A stretch of 64,000 nucleotides of DNA from Adiantum capillus-veneris. Its lineage: Eukaryota; Streptophyta; Polypodiopsida; Polypodiales; Pteridaceae. Below the pieces are notes generated by a model, which worked only from the letters and a program-made list of their open reading frames with translations, was not told the DNA's origin and did not search any database. Where the stretch lies: NCBI GenBank assembly GCA_014529385.2, contig CM043962.1, positions 129,650,574 to 129,714,573 of the forward strand, read 5' to 3'. A program made the position numbers and the translations under genes. Positions 11,479 to 23,909 of the stretch are shown here, piece by piece. The stretch's first letter is position 1; each line of letters starts with the position of its first letter.

Positions 11479-14400
11479 GTGTTCAGCTTGTTGATTACAG
11501 CTTGTTTACTGTGTACAGAGGCCAGTTTACAGGGGAAACTCTGCCGGATTTTTCTCAGGAGTAAACAGTTTGGCAGATATGGCATCTTCTCAAGTGAGAC
11601 TCTTTACAACATAAAGAAGCTAGATGGCACAAACTTTCCATTCTGGAAGAAGCAGATTTGGCAGGTTTTGGTGCAGAAAAAACAAGTGAAGCCACTGAAG
11701 CTCAAAGGGGAGAGACCAGAAGGTATGGCTCAAGATGAGTGGGAAGAGCTTGACGAGTTAGCTTGTTCCACAATCATGCTGACACTGGCAGAAAATGTTT
11801 ACTTCAACGTAGCAGAAGAGACTACAGCGTATGGCGTATGGCAAAAGCTATGTGATATGTACGAGAAACAAAGTGCTGCTTCTCAGATTTACTGGCTCAA
11901 GAAATTGGTGGATTTGAAGATGAAGGAAGGGACAGCCATGTCAAATCATCTGAATGAATTTCACACAATTTTCAGCCAGTTAACAGCACAGGAGATAGTC
12001 TTTCCAGATTCAGTGAAGGCTATGTTTCTCTTAATCACTTTGCCAGACAGTTGGGATACTTTTCGTACAGCGTTAAGTAATTCTGTCGCGCCAGAAGGTC
12101 TTACAAGTGCCAATGTAGAAGGCAGCTTGCTCACAGAGGAAGTGAACAGGAAGAACATTGACAAAGGCAAAGGCAATAGTGCTTTGGTCGTTCGAGGGAG
12201 ACAACAATTTAAAGAGAAGAAGGGTAAGAAGGCACAAAACCGAAGTAAGTCTCGTGATTCGAAGTCAAAGGATGACATAGAATGCTACCATTGTGGCAAG
12301 AAGGGTCACATGAAGCGAGACTGTACGAAGTGGAAACAAGAAAAAGGAAAAACAAAGAGTTCTGAGCAAGATGAAAAGAAGAGTTCAGTGAAGATTGAAG
12401 AGGTGAATGTCACAGGATCTGGTTCAGACAGTGATTCTGGTATAGCAGCTGGTGACATCTTCCTTACAAGCAATCTTGATTCTGTTTTCTTGACTGCAGA
12501 GGATGGACATGCTATGAGTGATTGGATTATCGACTCAGGGGCATCTTTACATGTTTCTCCGCACAAAGAGTGGTTTACATCATATGTGGCTACTAAAGAT
12601 TATGTCAGACTTGGCAATGAGCAGGTTTGTGACATACTTGGAGTGGGAGATGTGCAGTTGAAGTTTCAGAATGGCTCTTCTTTATGGCTCAAGAATGTCA
12701 GACATGTTCCACCAATCCGAAAGAGCTTGATTAGTACAGGGAAGTTGGATGATGCGGGTTATGTGACAGTTTTTGGGAACAACGCTTGGAAGATCTCCAA
12801 AGGTTCGATGACTGTAGCACATGGCAGCAAGTCAGGAACTCTGTACACTTTACATGTTTCAGAGGTTAAAAACCATGTAATTAATGTGATTGAGCAGCCA
12901 AGTGTGTCACTGTGGCATCGTAGGTTGGGACATATGTCAAAAAGAGGAATGGAAATACTTTCTCATTATGGTTATTTGCCTGGCTTTTCATTTCAAGATT
13001 TCGAGTTTTGTGAGCATTGTGTTTATGGTAAGCAAACACAGGAACCGCACAGATCAAAGAGGAATCGTAGGGACGAACGGTTAGCTCTTGTACACAGTGA
13101 TCTATGTGGACCAATGCCTAGTTTGTCACTAGGGGGAGCAGCGTACTTTTGTACATTCATAGATGACTATTCCCGCAAAGTATGGGTTTACTTCTTGAAG
13201 CACAAGGATGAGGTGCTCAAGGTCTTTAAGACATTCTTGCAGCTGGTGGAGAATCAGAGTGGTCAGAAGCTGAAGTGCTTGAGAACTGACAATGGTGGAG
13301 AGTACGTTTCCAAAGCTTTTCAAGACTTTTGTGAAGCAAAAGGGATTAAGCGGGAACTTACTGCACCATATAATCCTTCACAAAATGGGGTTGCAGAACG
13401 TATGAATAGGACCATACATGAGAAGGTCAGAAGCATGTTGTCAAATGCTGAGTTGCCTGATGGATTTTGGGCGGAAGCAGTGGCTACAGCAGTCCATTTG
13501 ATCATCAGGTCTCCTAGTAGGGTTCTGGATAAGAGTGCAGTGGCCGAGATGCTATGGACAGGCAAGGCACCTTCCTTTAAGCATCTCAGAGTCTTTGGTT
13601 GTGAAGCTTATAGCCATATTCCTAAGGAGTTCAGAAATAAGTTAGAACCAAAGAGCAAGAAGTGTATATTTCTTGGCTACGGAGAATCGGGCGAGATGGG
13701 TTACCGGCTTTGAGATCCTGAGTCCAGAAAGCTTATTCGTAGCAATGATGTGCATTTCAATGAAGCCAAGTTTCACGCTAAGCCAGAGAAGACAGAGGAG
13801 ATCAGAAGAGTTGTCTTCAGGGAAGATGGACCTAGTGCTAGCACATCAAGACAGCATGGTCAGGCTCAGGAACAGCCTATAGTGGCTAGAGAGGCAGAAT
13901 CAGTTGTGGTGAGACGTTCTGAGCGTGTCTCCAAACCACCTGATCGTTATGTGCCATCTCTAAATTATGTCATGCTCACAGATTGCGGAGAACCATCTTG
14001 TTACAAGGAAGCATTACAAGTGGTTGACTCGAAAAAATGGCAGTTGGCCATGCAGTCAGAGATGACAGCTCTGCATAAAAACCAGACATGGAAGTTGGTT
14101 AAATTACCACAGGGCAAAAAGGCTCTACCTTGTAAATGGGTTTACAGGTATAAGATCACCGCTCACAATAGTCAGCCAAAGTACAAAGCAAGGCTTGTTG
14201 CCAAGGGCTTTAAGCAAGAACAAGGCATTGACTTTGATGAAGTCTTCTCTCCAGTGGTCAAGATGACTACATTGAGATGCTTTCTTGCATTGGTTGCTAT
14301 ATTGGATTTGGTGTTGCACCAAATGGATGTCAAGATAGCGTTCTTGCATGGCGATTTAGATGTGGAAATTTACATGCAGCAGCCAGAAGGGTTTGTTGAG

Positions 14401-15543
14401 AAAGGCATGGAACATTTGGTATGCCAGTTGTTAAAGAGTCTTTATGGCTTAAAACAATCACCGAGGGCATGGTACCATAAGTTCCACCAGTTTATGCTTT
14501 CTCAAGGCTACAAACGTAGTGAGTTCGATCACTGTCTATATACAAAGAAGGCTAAGGATGGCAGTTGGCTGATCCTTATTTTGTATGTGGATGACATGTT
14601 GATTGCTGGCAAACACTTGGAAGAAATTTCAGCTTTGAAGTCAAAGATGGCAAAATCGTTTGACATGAAAGACATGGGTGAGGCAAGTCATATACTTGGT
14701 ATGCGCATTGAGAGAGACAGATCAAAGAAGTTGATTTGGTTATCTCAAACAGAGTATATTGACAAGGTTTTGCAACGTTTCAATATGGAGAAGGGAAAGG
14801 CATTGAGTGTTCCATTGCCACCATATGTGAAACTTAGCAAACAAGATTGTCCTGTGTCTGAGGAAGAAAAGGCTGAAATGGATAAGATTCCATATGCGTC
14901 TGCAGTGGGTAGTTTGATGTATGCAATGATTGCTACACGTCCGGATATTGCATTTGCAGTGGGAGTGGTTAGCAGATATATGTCAAATCCCGGCAAGAAA
15001 CATTGGGAGGCAGTGAAAGGTATCATGAGATACTTAAAACATACAAAGAGTATGCGCATATGCTATGGTAGTCAGGATTTGAGTGTCAGAGGATACACTG
15101 ACTCAGATTATGCAGGAGACTTGGATAAGAGGAGATCTACATCAAGCTATGTCTTTACATTGGCTGGAGGTGCCATATCATGGCGATCTCGATTACAAGA
15201 TTGTGTTATGCAGTCTACTACAGAAGCTGAGTATGTTGCAGCAAATGAGGCATGCAAAGAAGCTATTTGGCTTGGTAGATTGGTTGCAGACTTGGGAATC
15301 AAAGTAGATATGCCAGAGTTATATTGTGATAGTCAAAGTGCTATACAATTGTCAAAGAATCCAGTGTTCCATTCGAAGACTAAGCATATTGATGTCAAAT
15401 ATCACTTCATTAGGGAAGTACTTGAAGACAAGCAGATACAACTGCTGAAGATCCACACCAAGGACAATCCTGCTGATCTACTCACAAAGGGACTTCCAGG
15501 AGAGGGCTTTGTGCATTGTCGTGAGTTATTGGGCATTGGATAG
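11479..15543 (+). pseudogene. Copia 2 gag-pol polyprotein, one in-frame stop
   Basis: A single frame runs from 11479 to the TAG at 15541-15543. The true start is uncertain: ATG 11579, in a favourable MASSQ context, is in another frame and would need a 1-nt shift to join LYNIKKLDGTNFPFW. Domains in order: gag with the YNIKKLDGTNF block; zinc knuckle CYHCGKKGHMKRDC (about residue 269); protease WIIDSGASLHVS; integrase zinc finger and core (LVHSDLCGPM, FIDDYSRKVW, RTDNGGEY, NGVAERMNR); RT with QMDVKIAFLHGDL, LKQSPRAWY and YVDDMLIAG; RNase H with YTDSDYAGD, STTEAEYVA and DSQSAI. The only stop is TGA at 13711-13713, where the frame is otherwise continuous (YRL-stop-DPES). One base keeps this polyprotein from being full length. 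Confidence 0.95.
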
Positions 15544-15616
15544 ATGGCAGCCATGTAAATCTTTGTACATTTATGTTCATAGATTTACAGTTACTTAAAG
15601 TGCCACATTGGACTTT

Positions 15617-15848
15617 AAGTGGGAGGTTGTTGGGATTAAAGCCCAAGTGGCCTCTTATGCGGATATGGCCGCCCGCCCGCCTAACTCACTTACCTCTAAC
15701 TCTTTGTATATACTAACTTATACTTTGTGAATACTAAGGAATTGGGAGATAACCCTTCTAACAGTTCTCTGTGTACTGTACTGTGTAAGCTCACTGTGTG
15801 TGTGTGTGTGAGAGAGAGAGTCGACCCACGCTCCGCTCCGCGACTTCA
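15617..15848 (+). repeat. Copia 2 PPT and 3' LTR
   Basis: The purine tract AAGTGGGAGG (15617-15626) precedes the LTR, which starts TGTTGGG at 15628 and ends ACTTCA at 15848. The GGTTT target duplication follows directly. Confidence 0.94.
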
Positions 15849-16244
15849 GGTTTCTCTTTTCTTGCTTGAGGAGAGAGGTCCTTAAGTAGTCTATTAATGG
15901 TTGATTTTGTTAATTATATTAGGATAAGTGGGACTGGGATCTATTATCGATTTTTTTGAGCCCACTATGTAGGATATGGTGCACATCCCGGGAGCTTTGG
16001 TCTTATAATGGGGTCTTTTTAGACTTGCCTATGGCTTTACCATTATTGAGCCATAAGAAGTCCGAAAGGAGCTATCCCTTGGAAACTCTGCAATATTAGA
16101 CCCACTCCACTGCTCTCTATAATTAACCAATTTGAGCCGTGTGTGTAGATACTTAAGTGCTGATTTTCAAAGGCTAAGAGGAGTAGCAACTAAGATTTTG
16201 AATTGCCAAAGCATACACTAAGTAAGTACACAAATTTTGTACAC
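15849..16244 (+). other. Gypsy A leader, downstream of the copia insertion
   Basis: This is the continuation of gypsy A's untranslated leader up to the gag ATG at 16245. No ORF or RNA gene is recognised. Confidence 0.6.
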
Positions 16245-17600
16245 ATGGCTGACAATAACCAAGAGAGTAGAATGAACATTGATAACTTTGATGTTGCACA
16301 TGAAGGTGCTAATGATGATGCCCCCATGTTTGTCAATTATCTTGTTACTAGGTTGCAGCAAGCTATGGGCAACCCTGCTTTGCAAGCCAAAGTTACTCAA
16401 CAACTTCGCGCTTATGGAATTTCCCTTCCTCTCCAAGAGGAGAGAGAGTTTAGGAGGCCACTTGATGAGACCCCCAAAAGAAGACTCTCTCCCATATGAG
16501 AGTTGGAATCCAAAGAGCAAGAAAGTAATGAATCTTTAAGTGATGTGGCTCCACAAAGACGGCGGTCTAGACGATCGCAAACTCCTCCCAAGAGGAGACG
16601 ATCAACACACAATCCTTCTCCTTGTCACTCCAAAAGGGAAGAGAAGAAACAAAGGAAGAAAAGGACAAGAAAGAGGTCACCCTCTTCTCCTTCTTCGTCA
16701 CCTTCCTCCTCTTTCGACGAAAGCTATGGCTATTCTCCTAAAGAATACAAGAGGGGAGGACATTGCAAATCATACCCTGCATGGCGAAGGTCACAAATCT
16801 CAAGAAGTTCAAAGAGCGAGGAAAGAATATCTCTTTTCTCACCTATGATGGCACCTTTGGGGCTCCGACAAAGTATTGGCCTTCATCCAACAATGTGATG
16901 CAGCCTTTGGAGACGAGGGCTTCACAGAGTCCTCCAAGCTTCGTCATGTAGCTATGCACTTCCAAAAATCGGCTCATCAATGGTGGGCTAGCCTTTGTGG
17001 CAACGGTGAAGCCCCAAAGACATGTAAAACTCTATGAGTTTCCATCATGAAGCAACTCCTTGCAAGAGATGCAAAGGACAAAGTGATTACCAAATGGTGT
17101 AGTTTAAAGCTTCTCTCTCATGAGTCTATCCACAAATATATAGACAAGTTTTGGGATCTACATCTCAAGGCTACCGTCTTTCAAAAGATAGACTTTGCCA
17201 AGCAAAAGCAACAATTCTGTGCAGGATTACCTGAAGAGATGGGCGAGTACGTCAACTCTCAACCGCCTGATTCTATCATCGAAATAATCCACCACACCAT
17301 GGTTGCTTCGTGCATCAATTTCCAACAAGGGGCTAGACGCAATGTCAAGCCCATGGAAAAAAAAGACAAAAATGATGCGAAGGGGAAAACCAATGCCCAT
17401 AATTCTTCCCAAGGAAATTCCAACAACAAAAACAACAGCAATCGGTCCAAGGAGAAGGGAGTTTACAAAGGTAAAAACAAACTCTCTCCTAAAGAGCTTG
17501 AAGCTTTTTGCAAGGACCATAAATGTTTTAAGTGTAGGGAGCAAGGACATGGCTATCGTTCTTGCCCAAAGAGAAATGCTCGCAATGAGACTCCTAGAGC
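16245..17600 (+). pseudogene. Gypsy A gag
   Basis: ATG 16245 opens MADNNQESRMNIDNFD. A TGA at 16497 interrupts the same frame, which continues with a strongly basic Arg/Ser stretch (16550-16700) rich in RRRS and SPSSSPSSS. A frameshift near 16850 leads to the retrotransposon gag core (HFQKSAHQWWASL, then MKQLLARDAKDKV and FCAGLPEEM). A CCHC zinc knuckle CFKCREQGHGYRSC lies at about 17527-17568. The Arg/Ser-rich N-terminus is unusual for gag and may bind RNA or direct localisation; that is inference. Confidence 0.85.
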
Positions 17601-20281
17601 TTACACCATTGAAGCTCCAAAAGAAGATGCTCATTGCAAAGGATCGCCTCTCTCCTATGCTTGGGGAAAGGTAAGGGAGCATGATGCATTCAACTTGTTT
17701 GACCCTGGCTCTACTCACAACTTCATATCAATGGAGTTGGCCACCAAGTTGGGCATTCAAGCTTTCGAGATGGAAGATACTATAATGACCGACATCGCTA
17801 AGGGATAGCAGGCCTCCGTTACTCCCTTGATTGGGAAGTTGAGCCTTCATGTCCAAAGCTATGTCGATAAAAGAATACTTTTTCATCTCTACTCTCCAAC
17901 ATGAGGATGCTACCCTAGGGGCACCATGGTTCAACCACATGGTTGCCAACATGAAGTTCCCTGCAAAGAGAATCTACTTCACCTACAAGGGAAAGAACAT
18001 GCCTATAGATGCTAGTGAGTCTGGTCATACTATACCGCTTGTAAATCCTCCTGCTTTTGATAAACCAATGGAGAGCTCAGTTTCCGCGTACATGATTTTT
18101 GTCAAAGAATCCCTAAAAGGTGCTAATGTTTCATCAAATGTAAATGGAATCAAGAAGAGTTAGACTTGTCTAGTTTTCTAAAAGGACTCCAAGATGTGTT
18201 CATCGATGATATCCCTATGGACTTACCTCCAAAACGAGGGGATGATGACCATCACATTGAGCTCCTACTAGGAAGCTCACCACCTAACAAGCCTCCTTAT
18301 TGAGTTTCTCAAGCTCAACAAGAGGAGATCATTAGGCAAGTACAAGAATTGGTTGACAAAGGGATGGTGAGGCTTAGCTCCTCTCCCTTTTGTTCTCCAG
18401 TCCTTTTAGTGCAAAAGAAAGATGGTACATACCGTATGTGTGTGGACTATCAAGAGCTAAACCATATCACTATCAAAAACAAATTTCCTATTCCTCGGGT
18501 AGAAGATCTGTTTGATAAGCTACATGGCTCTACCTACTTCAGTAGGATTGACCTTAAAAGTGGCTATCATCAAATAAGGATAGTGGATGAAGATATCCTA
18601 AAGACCGTGTTTCGTACAACGTTTGGTTTTTATGAATATCTAATCATGCCTTTTGGCTTGACTAATGCACTAGCCATGTTCAAACATCTAATAGAGAAAA
18701 AATTTAGACCCTACCTCAAATTCACTGGAGTGTTCTTTGATGATATCATCATCTACTCCAAGTCCTTAGAGGAACACAAGCAACATCTCCAAGTGATTTT
18801 TCAAGCATTGAGGGAAAACAAGCTTTTTTTCAACCAAAAGAAAAGCAAATTTTTCCTTCAAGAGATTCAATGCTTAGTCATATTATCTCTCAAGATGGTA
18901 TCCGTATGGATCCATCAAAGTTGAAGGTAATAAAAGCATGGCCTAATCCAAGGAATTTATGTGAGCTGAGAAGCTTTATTGGTATCTGTGCATACTATAT
19001 ACGCTTCATACCAAAATTCTTTCAAATAGCATGACTATTACATGACTTAACAAAGAAGAATGTTAAGCATTCATGGACTGCTAAGGAGCAAAATGCTTTT
19101 GACAAGCTCAAAGAGAAGCTTACCTCCCAACCAGTACTCATGCTTCCGGATCTCTCAAAGCCATTTGAGGTCCAATGTGATGCTTGTGGTGATTGCCTTG
19201 GAGCAATCTTGCTTCAAGAAGGGCATGCCATAGCATATGAGAGCCGAAGGCTCAATTTGGATGAACGGGTCTTAGGCATTTATGAGAAAGAGCTTTTAGT
19301 TGTTCTACACGCCCTAGACACATAGAAGCACTGTCTATTGAGGACTCCATTTATTCTACGAACTGACCATCAAAGTCTCAAGTACTTCATGACGCAAACC
19401 AAGCTTTCCGACAAACAAATGTGGTGGGATTTTTTTTTTTCACAATTTAATTTTCATGTTGATCACTTTGTTGGTAAGCACAATCAAGTGGCCGATGCAC
19501 TTTCACGACGACCAAAAGTTAATGCAGTGTCTATAGCAACTCACAATGATCTATCTTCTATGATAGATGAGTATGCTATTGACCCTGACTTTAACGATGT
19601 AATGTCAGCCCTTACTTTGGGGAAGAAAGAGGAACCATTCACCTTGCAGGATTTTTATCTTCTCCATGGTAATAGGCTATGTGTTACCCACTCCCTTGGT
19701 GAGAAAGTCATGTATGAATCCCATGCTCCTCCCTATGCCGGGCATAAAGGTATTCAACCTACTCTCCGAGGAGTAGAGACATATTTTTATTGGCCTACCA
19801 TGAGTGGGCATATAAGAGTATGTTTCAAAATGTATGGTATGCCAAAAGACTAAGTATAATAGAGGGAAGCAACTTGAATCACTCCAACCATTGCATATCC
19901 CAAATTCACCATGGGAGAGTATATCCATGGAATTCATTTTTGGATTACCCAAGTCTATTCATGGGAATACGAGAATATGGACAATAGTCGACAGGTTTAG
20001 TAAGCAAGCACACTTCATTCTTGTCAAAAAGACTATTAAGGCACACCAAATGGCAACTCTCTTCATATCTCAGATTTTCAAACACCATGGATTTCCAACA
20101 TACATCGTGTCAGATAGAGATCTTAGAATGACCAGTAATTTCTAGAAAGGTCTCCTTGAAAATCAAGGTACAAGATTGAACTTCTCTTCAGCCTATCAGC
20201 CACAAACGGATGGCCAACGTGAGATAGTCAAGCTTACCATACTCGATCTACTAAAGACTTATGCTACTGAAGTAACCACAT
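17601..20281 (+). pseudogene. Gypsy A protease, RT, RNase H, integrase
   Basis: The protease is recognisable as LFDPGSTHNFIS, with Pro where Ser usually follows the catalytic Asp. A TAG at 17806-17808 stands where Gln is expected. RT (18349-18924) has [40 protein letters not shown] and the catalytic FFDDIIIYS. A frameshift near 18880 precedes the connection and RNase H (FEVQCDACGDCLGAIL, YEKELLVVLHA, RTDHQSL, VADALSRRP). The integrase has HAPPYAGHKGI then PWESISMEFIFGLP, WTIVDRFSKQAHF, YIVSDRD and AYQPQTDGQ. It stops abruptly near 20270, where the C-terminal part has been deleted up to the chromodomain. Several stops and frame changes make it non-functional. Confidence 0.9.
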
Positions 20282-20470
20282 GAACCAATTATTGAAGACC
20301 CTCCCAAAATTGAAGACCAAGAAGAGGTGCTACAACCCGAAGCTATCCTTCGGCATAAAGACAAGGTACTATGACATGGTAAGGTTATCCGACAGTATCT
20401 TATTAAGTTCAAAAATTATCCTTTTGAAGATGCTAGATGGATGCAAGGAATACAACTTAAGGATACTATG
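20282..20470 (+). pseudogene. Gypsy A chromodomain
   Basis: The frame beginning EPIIEDPPKIED runs into AILRHKDKVL, then HGKVIRQYLIKFKNYPFEDARWM. This is the aromatic/acidic chromodomain pattern at the integrase C-terminus of chromoviruses. A TGA replaces a likely CGA between VL and HGK. The domain places gypsy A among chromoviruses, which may target methylated-histone chromatin. Confidence 0.82.
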
Positions 20471-20856
20471 AACCTTGTCAATGCTTACAATGCTACATTA
20501 GCAAATGTACAAATTTCTTTTAAATCACCAATGTTTTTGTCTTATAGACTAGTTCTCTTTTTATTGTGCACAAATTTAAATAGTATGCATGCTTAGAATC
20601 ATGTTTGTGATGACCACGTCTCTCAAACAACAAGTAGAATTTGTCACTCTACTTGGGAGAATGAAATGGACTAAAGAGCAGATATGCTTGCGGAAGCTAT
20701 GTCTCCCAAGCACCAAATGGATTAGTCATCCATCTTGGAAAGATGTCTTAGGGTAAAAAGGGGTCCTCTACGCGCTAAGCAAAATTGACTAATGACTAAG
20801 GGTTTATCTTTTCTACCTCATAGTCGAGGATGACTATGATTTCAAGAGAAAGATAA
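20471..20856 (+). other. Gypsy A 3' untranslated region and PPT
   Basis: No ORF is seen. The last bases, TTCAAGAGAAAGATAA, form a purine-rich tract abutting the LTR start at 20857. It is a degraded form of the TTCAAGAGGGGGGTA tract of other gypsies in this window. Confidence 0.7.
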
Positions 20857-22115
20857 TGTCATAAAAATCTAATATCTAATCAACCCCAATGATTTTCTCA
20901 TATTAACTGATCATTTAATGTGCGAAAATAGACGGGAACAAGGGTTAGAATATAGACATGTGCTTTTAGGTCTATCTCGACACAGGGAAATTTGTAAAGG
21001 GGCCCAAATGAGAGCTGGTTTGTCAAAGAGAAAGGCTAGCTAGCCAATGGAGCTTAAAAGACCTCAGTGTTAGCTTCATTAAAGACCTCCAGAGGTTAGT
21101 GTTAAAAGTCCTTTGACCTTAGATAAGCTAGGGTTGAGCTTGATGTGGGAACTCGGCGCAAGCTTGAGGTGCTTGTCGTGCTTGATGACTAAGGTGCTTG
21201 TCGTGCTTACTGACTAAGATGCTTGAGGTTCTTGTCGTGCTTGCCGACTAGGGACCTTGAGGTGCTTGTGGGAACACTACCCAAGCTTAAGGTGCTTTGC
21301 CATGCTTGCTGACTATGAGGCGCTTGAGGTAAGATGTTCAAAAAGTCAAATCCCATCCCTACAAGAGAGGGGGCGAGCCCTAAAGCTAGGGGGATGAGAG
21401 AGAACACACACACCCTCACACAAGGCAAGCTTGGTACAAAAAAAGAAAATAGGACACTTGTCAATCTCCTCCTCATGTTGCCCTCATGGTGTGCCTAAAG
21501 CCTATTGGTTAACCTCCCAAGGGGTCCAATGATAAATTAGTTAATTTAATTAATTGTTTTTGCATTATCTCTCTCAATGAGGAAAGGGAGACACTTGTCC
21601 CAAGACTACCGTTGTTGTTTGTTATGCATCCTGCATGTGATTGGCTAGTCTTGTAGGGTCCAATGAGCTTCAAGCATGAGCTACAAGGGGGGGGTCGACC
21701 AAAGCAAGAAGGGGGGCTTCTTGGGGGGTATACTCTCCCACACTCACACACACTCTCATTGTGTGAAGTGCAAAGTGCAAGAGCTCCATCTCCTTCTCCA
21801 AGCTAGTAGAGAAGTTGAGAGCCTACACCAACATTCATGGCTATGGAATGCAAATACAACCAAGATCCATGCTTCAATGCTTAAGCTTTCCAATTTCTCC
21901 ATCTTCATTACTATGCTAGCAAGAAGAGTGATGATGAGGAACTATTTCTTTCTCCTATGGAATGCTGCTTCTTCCTCTTCCCTACCCTCATTTCCCGCTA
22001 GCTCTCTCCACCTTCAAAGGTGTTTGAGACCTTGTGATTGAGGCTTGGGATAATTAATGTTTTTTGGAAAGTTTATGTTATGCTCGTGATGCATGAAGCT
22101 TTCCATCTTCATTGC
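20857..22115 (+). repeat. Gypsy A 3' LTR, 3'-truncated
   Basis: It matches 8729-9977 and then stops matching at about 22115, so roughly 280-300 bp of the LTR end is gone. The adjoining sequence belongs to a copia relic. Numerous small differences from the 5' LTR indicate age. Confidence 0.86.
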
Positions 22116-23708
22116 TGCAATATAGGTTCTATATATTTCTTTGGTAGAGCTATGCTGAGCTACAGGTTGCATATGCGTTGATCATAGTTATGATTGTGTA
22201 CTTATCAAGGAGACCTCCCACTTTGGCATCTTTGATTGGTTTATGGTTGACATTTTGCTCAGTTTAAAAGGGAGACTCTACTTGGGATATCTTGCCATAC
22301 ACCTCTTGATGCATATGCAGATTTTTTTCTTGATATCCATTTAGCATATACGTATGACATTTCAAAGTTTGTAGAGATGACTCGTGAGAGACGGTAGTCT
22401 TGTAGTTGTCAATACATGCGATGTTGGCATTGTGGTCACACATGCTACATCAGCCATCACTGTTTCAGACGTATGAGGCAGCATCATTGATGTATGCGAG
22501 ATGGTTTTGACACATGCTATAGAGGTGGCTTAGTATGCAAGTGACAACCATGTTATGTTTACCTCTAACGTTCCTCATGCTTAAATGTCTGACACATGTG
22601 ACATTTCTTCCCATTGGTTGCTAAATGAGGATAGAGTCTTCCACGTCACGCCATGTCATGTGTGCTTTAGCACTTTCTCTAGTGCAAGTCTTGGTAGTGT
22701 GCACATGCTAGTGTGCACTTGGCCGATGGCTTGGTGTTTGATATTGTACGAGAAGGAGATGTATACTTGTCTTCTCAGTGATGCATCTTTTATGCTACAA
22801 CACATGCATTATGTTCCTGAGATCACATAGAGTTTGATATGAGTGAGACAGCTAGCAGGTTGTGGTTGTCATGTGCTGCTTCGAGAGTGGTCTTTCCAGA
22901 TGCGTTGCAGATCGCTTGTGGTTGCAAGAGGAGCTAGATATGGCTTCTTTGATCCATTAGAATTATATGAGGTTCAAAATGGTTTTTAATCTTGATTGCG
23001 TCATTGACATGTGGTATGCGAGAGGCAAGACATGTCTCATCCACGAGTGAGCTTCAGTATGCTTAGGAGACAGAGCATGTAGCTATGCAAAACATGTCAG
23101 TGGACTTTGCAAAGGCAAAGGTGGAGCACGGTTGCTCTAGTGAGACATAGTAGGTGTTGTCAGAATGCGTACAGATAGAGGTAGACCAGGTCTACTCCCT
23201 AGAGACACACGAAGAGATGATAGACATGGAGTTCTTTGATATGCTCTTGCTAGAGGTTGATGAGCGTCGACGCTGATGTGATGAGTAGTCATGATGATGC
23301 ATTGTATGTAGATAGCACTGAGGAGGCTAGTACAACCAAGATTGCATATATTTTGTCAACGTTCGAGAGTCTCATGTACGGTCGACCTACTAGTATCTAG
23401 TCCCAACCTAGTAGCTACAATGGGAGTATTTGCAATAGATATTGTCAGTCGTGTGATGCCTAGCACTAGCATGATGCATTGTGAAGCTATGCAAACCATA
23501 TAGAGATGTCTGTTGGACTTACATGCAGGCTCTAGCATGGATTCATATGCTTGCCTATCAATAGAGTTGATATAGATGCATGCAGATCAAGTGAGTGAGT
23601 TGGTCACCGGGCGTAGGCTGAGAGAGCCTATTGCCTATATTGCTTGTACATACTAGTAGTTTAGGTAGTATGACCCACTTATTGACACACTCGCCTTAAG
23701 TGAGAGTA
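22116..23708 (+). pseudogene. Highly decayed copia gag-pol relic
   Basis: No long ORF survives, but pieces are recognisable: a zinc-knuckle-like CWHCGHTCYISHHC (22422-22463), a protease-proximal block (22600-22830) containing CFSTFSSASLGSVH and MHYVPEIT, and near 23050 a decayed segment with TEHVAM that resembles the RNase H TEAEYVAM motif. The purine stretch TTAAGTGAGAGTA just before 23709 fits a PPT. Most of integrase and RT are missing. It may be the 3' half of the element whose leader lies at 7812-8728. Confidence 0.6.
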
Positions 23709-23909
23709 TGTTGGGTATGTGCCTTGCCTCGAGGCCCAACATCCAGTGTCTGATCTCTCACTGACTTCACTAACCATTGACCTTATAATTTTTACATAAA
23801 AAAATTAAGGGGTCTCATTCATTTGTACTCCACCCACACATAATATATCCCTTTACACTCACTGCACACACACCCACACCACACAGCTTCTGCACTAGCG
23901 CGCTCTTCA
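23709..23909 (+). repeat. Copia LTR (3' end of the relic)
   Basis: It starts TGTTGGGTATGTGCC and ends CGCTCTTCA, about 201 bp, after a PPT-like run. Its start resembles the copia LTR at 30608 (TGTTGGTCTGTGCC), and its end resembles the sequence before 7811. No partner of full length is in the window. Confidence 0.55.

Larger units (their letters stand above)
10293..15848 (+). mobile_element. Copia 2: young, nearly intact Ty1/copia element
   Basis: Its LTRs are 222 and 221 bp, differing by about two substitutions, one single-base indel and the length of a GT/GA microsatellite. The 5 bp target duplication GGTTT is perfect (10288-10292 and 15849-15853). PBS, a single gag-pol frame and PPT are all present. 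The open frame is broken by one TGA only. It inserted into the internal region of gypsy A and is much younger than its host element. Confidence 0.96.
8729..22115 (+). mobile_element. Gypsy A: old Ty3/gypsy chromovirus carrying a nested copia
   Basis: Long direct repeats bound the element: a left LTR of 1542 bp and a right LTR missing about its last 280 bp. The internal order is PBS, gag, protease, RT, RNase H, integrase, chromodomain, PPT, which is the gypsy order. The copia at 10293-15848 sits only about 10 bp downstream of the primer-binding site. Without it gypsy A is about 7.8 kb. No target duplication can be scored because the right end is truncated. Many frameshifts and stops mark it as old. 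Confidence 0.88.

Noticed and set aside
13711-13750. Frameshift between two long copia 2 ORFs
   Set aside because: Both ORFs are in the same frame. A single TGA at 13711-13713 separates them and no base is missing.
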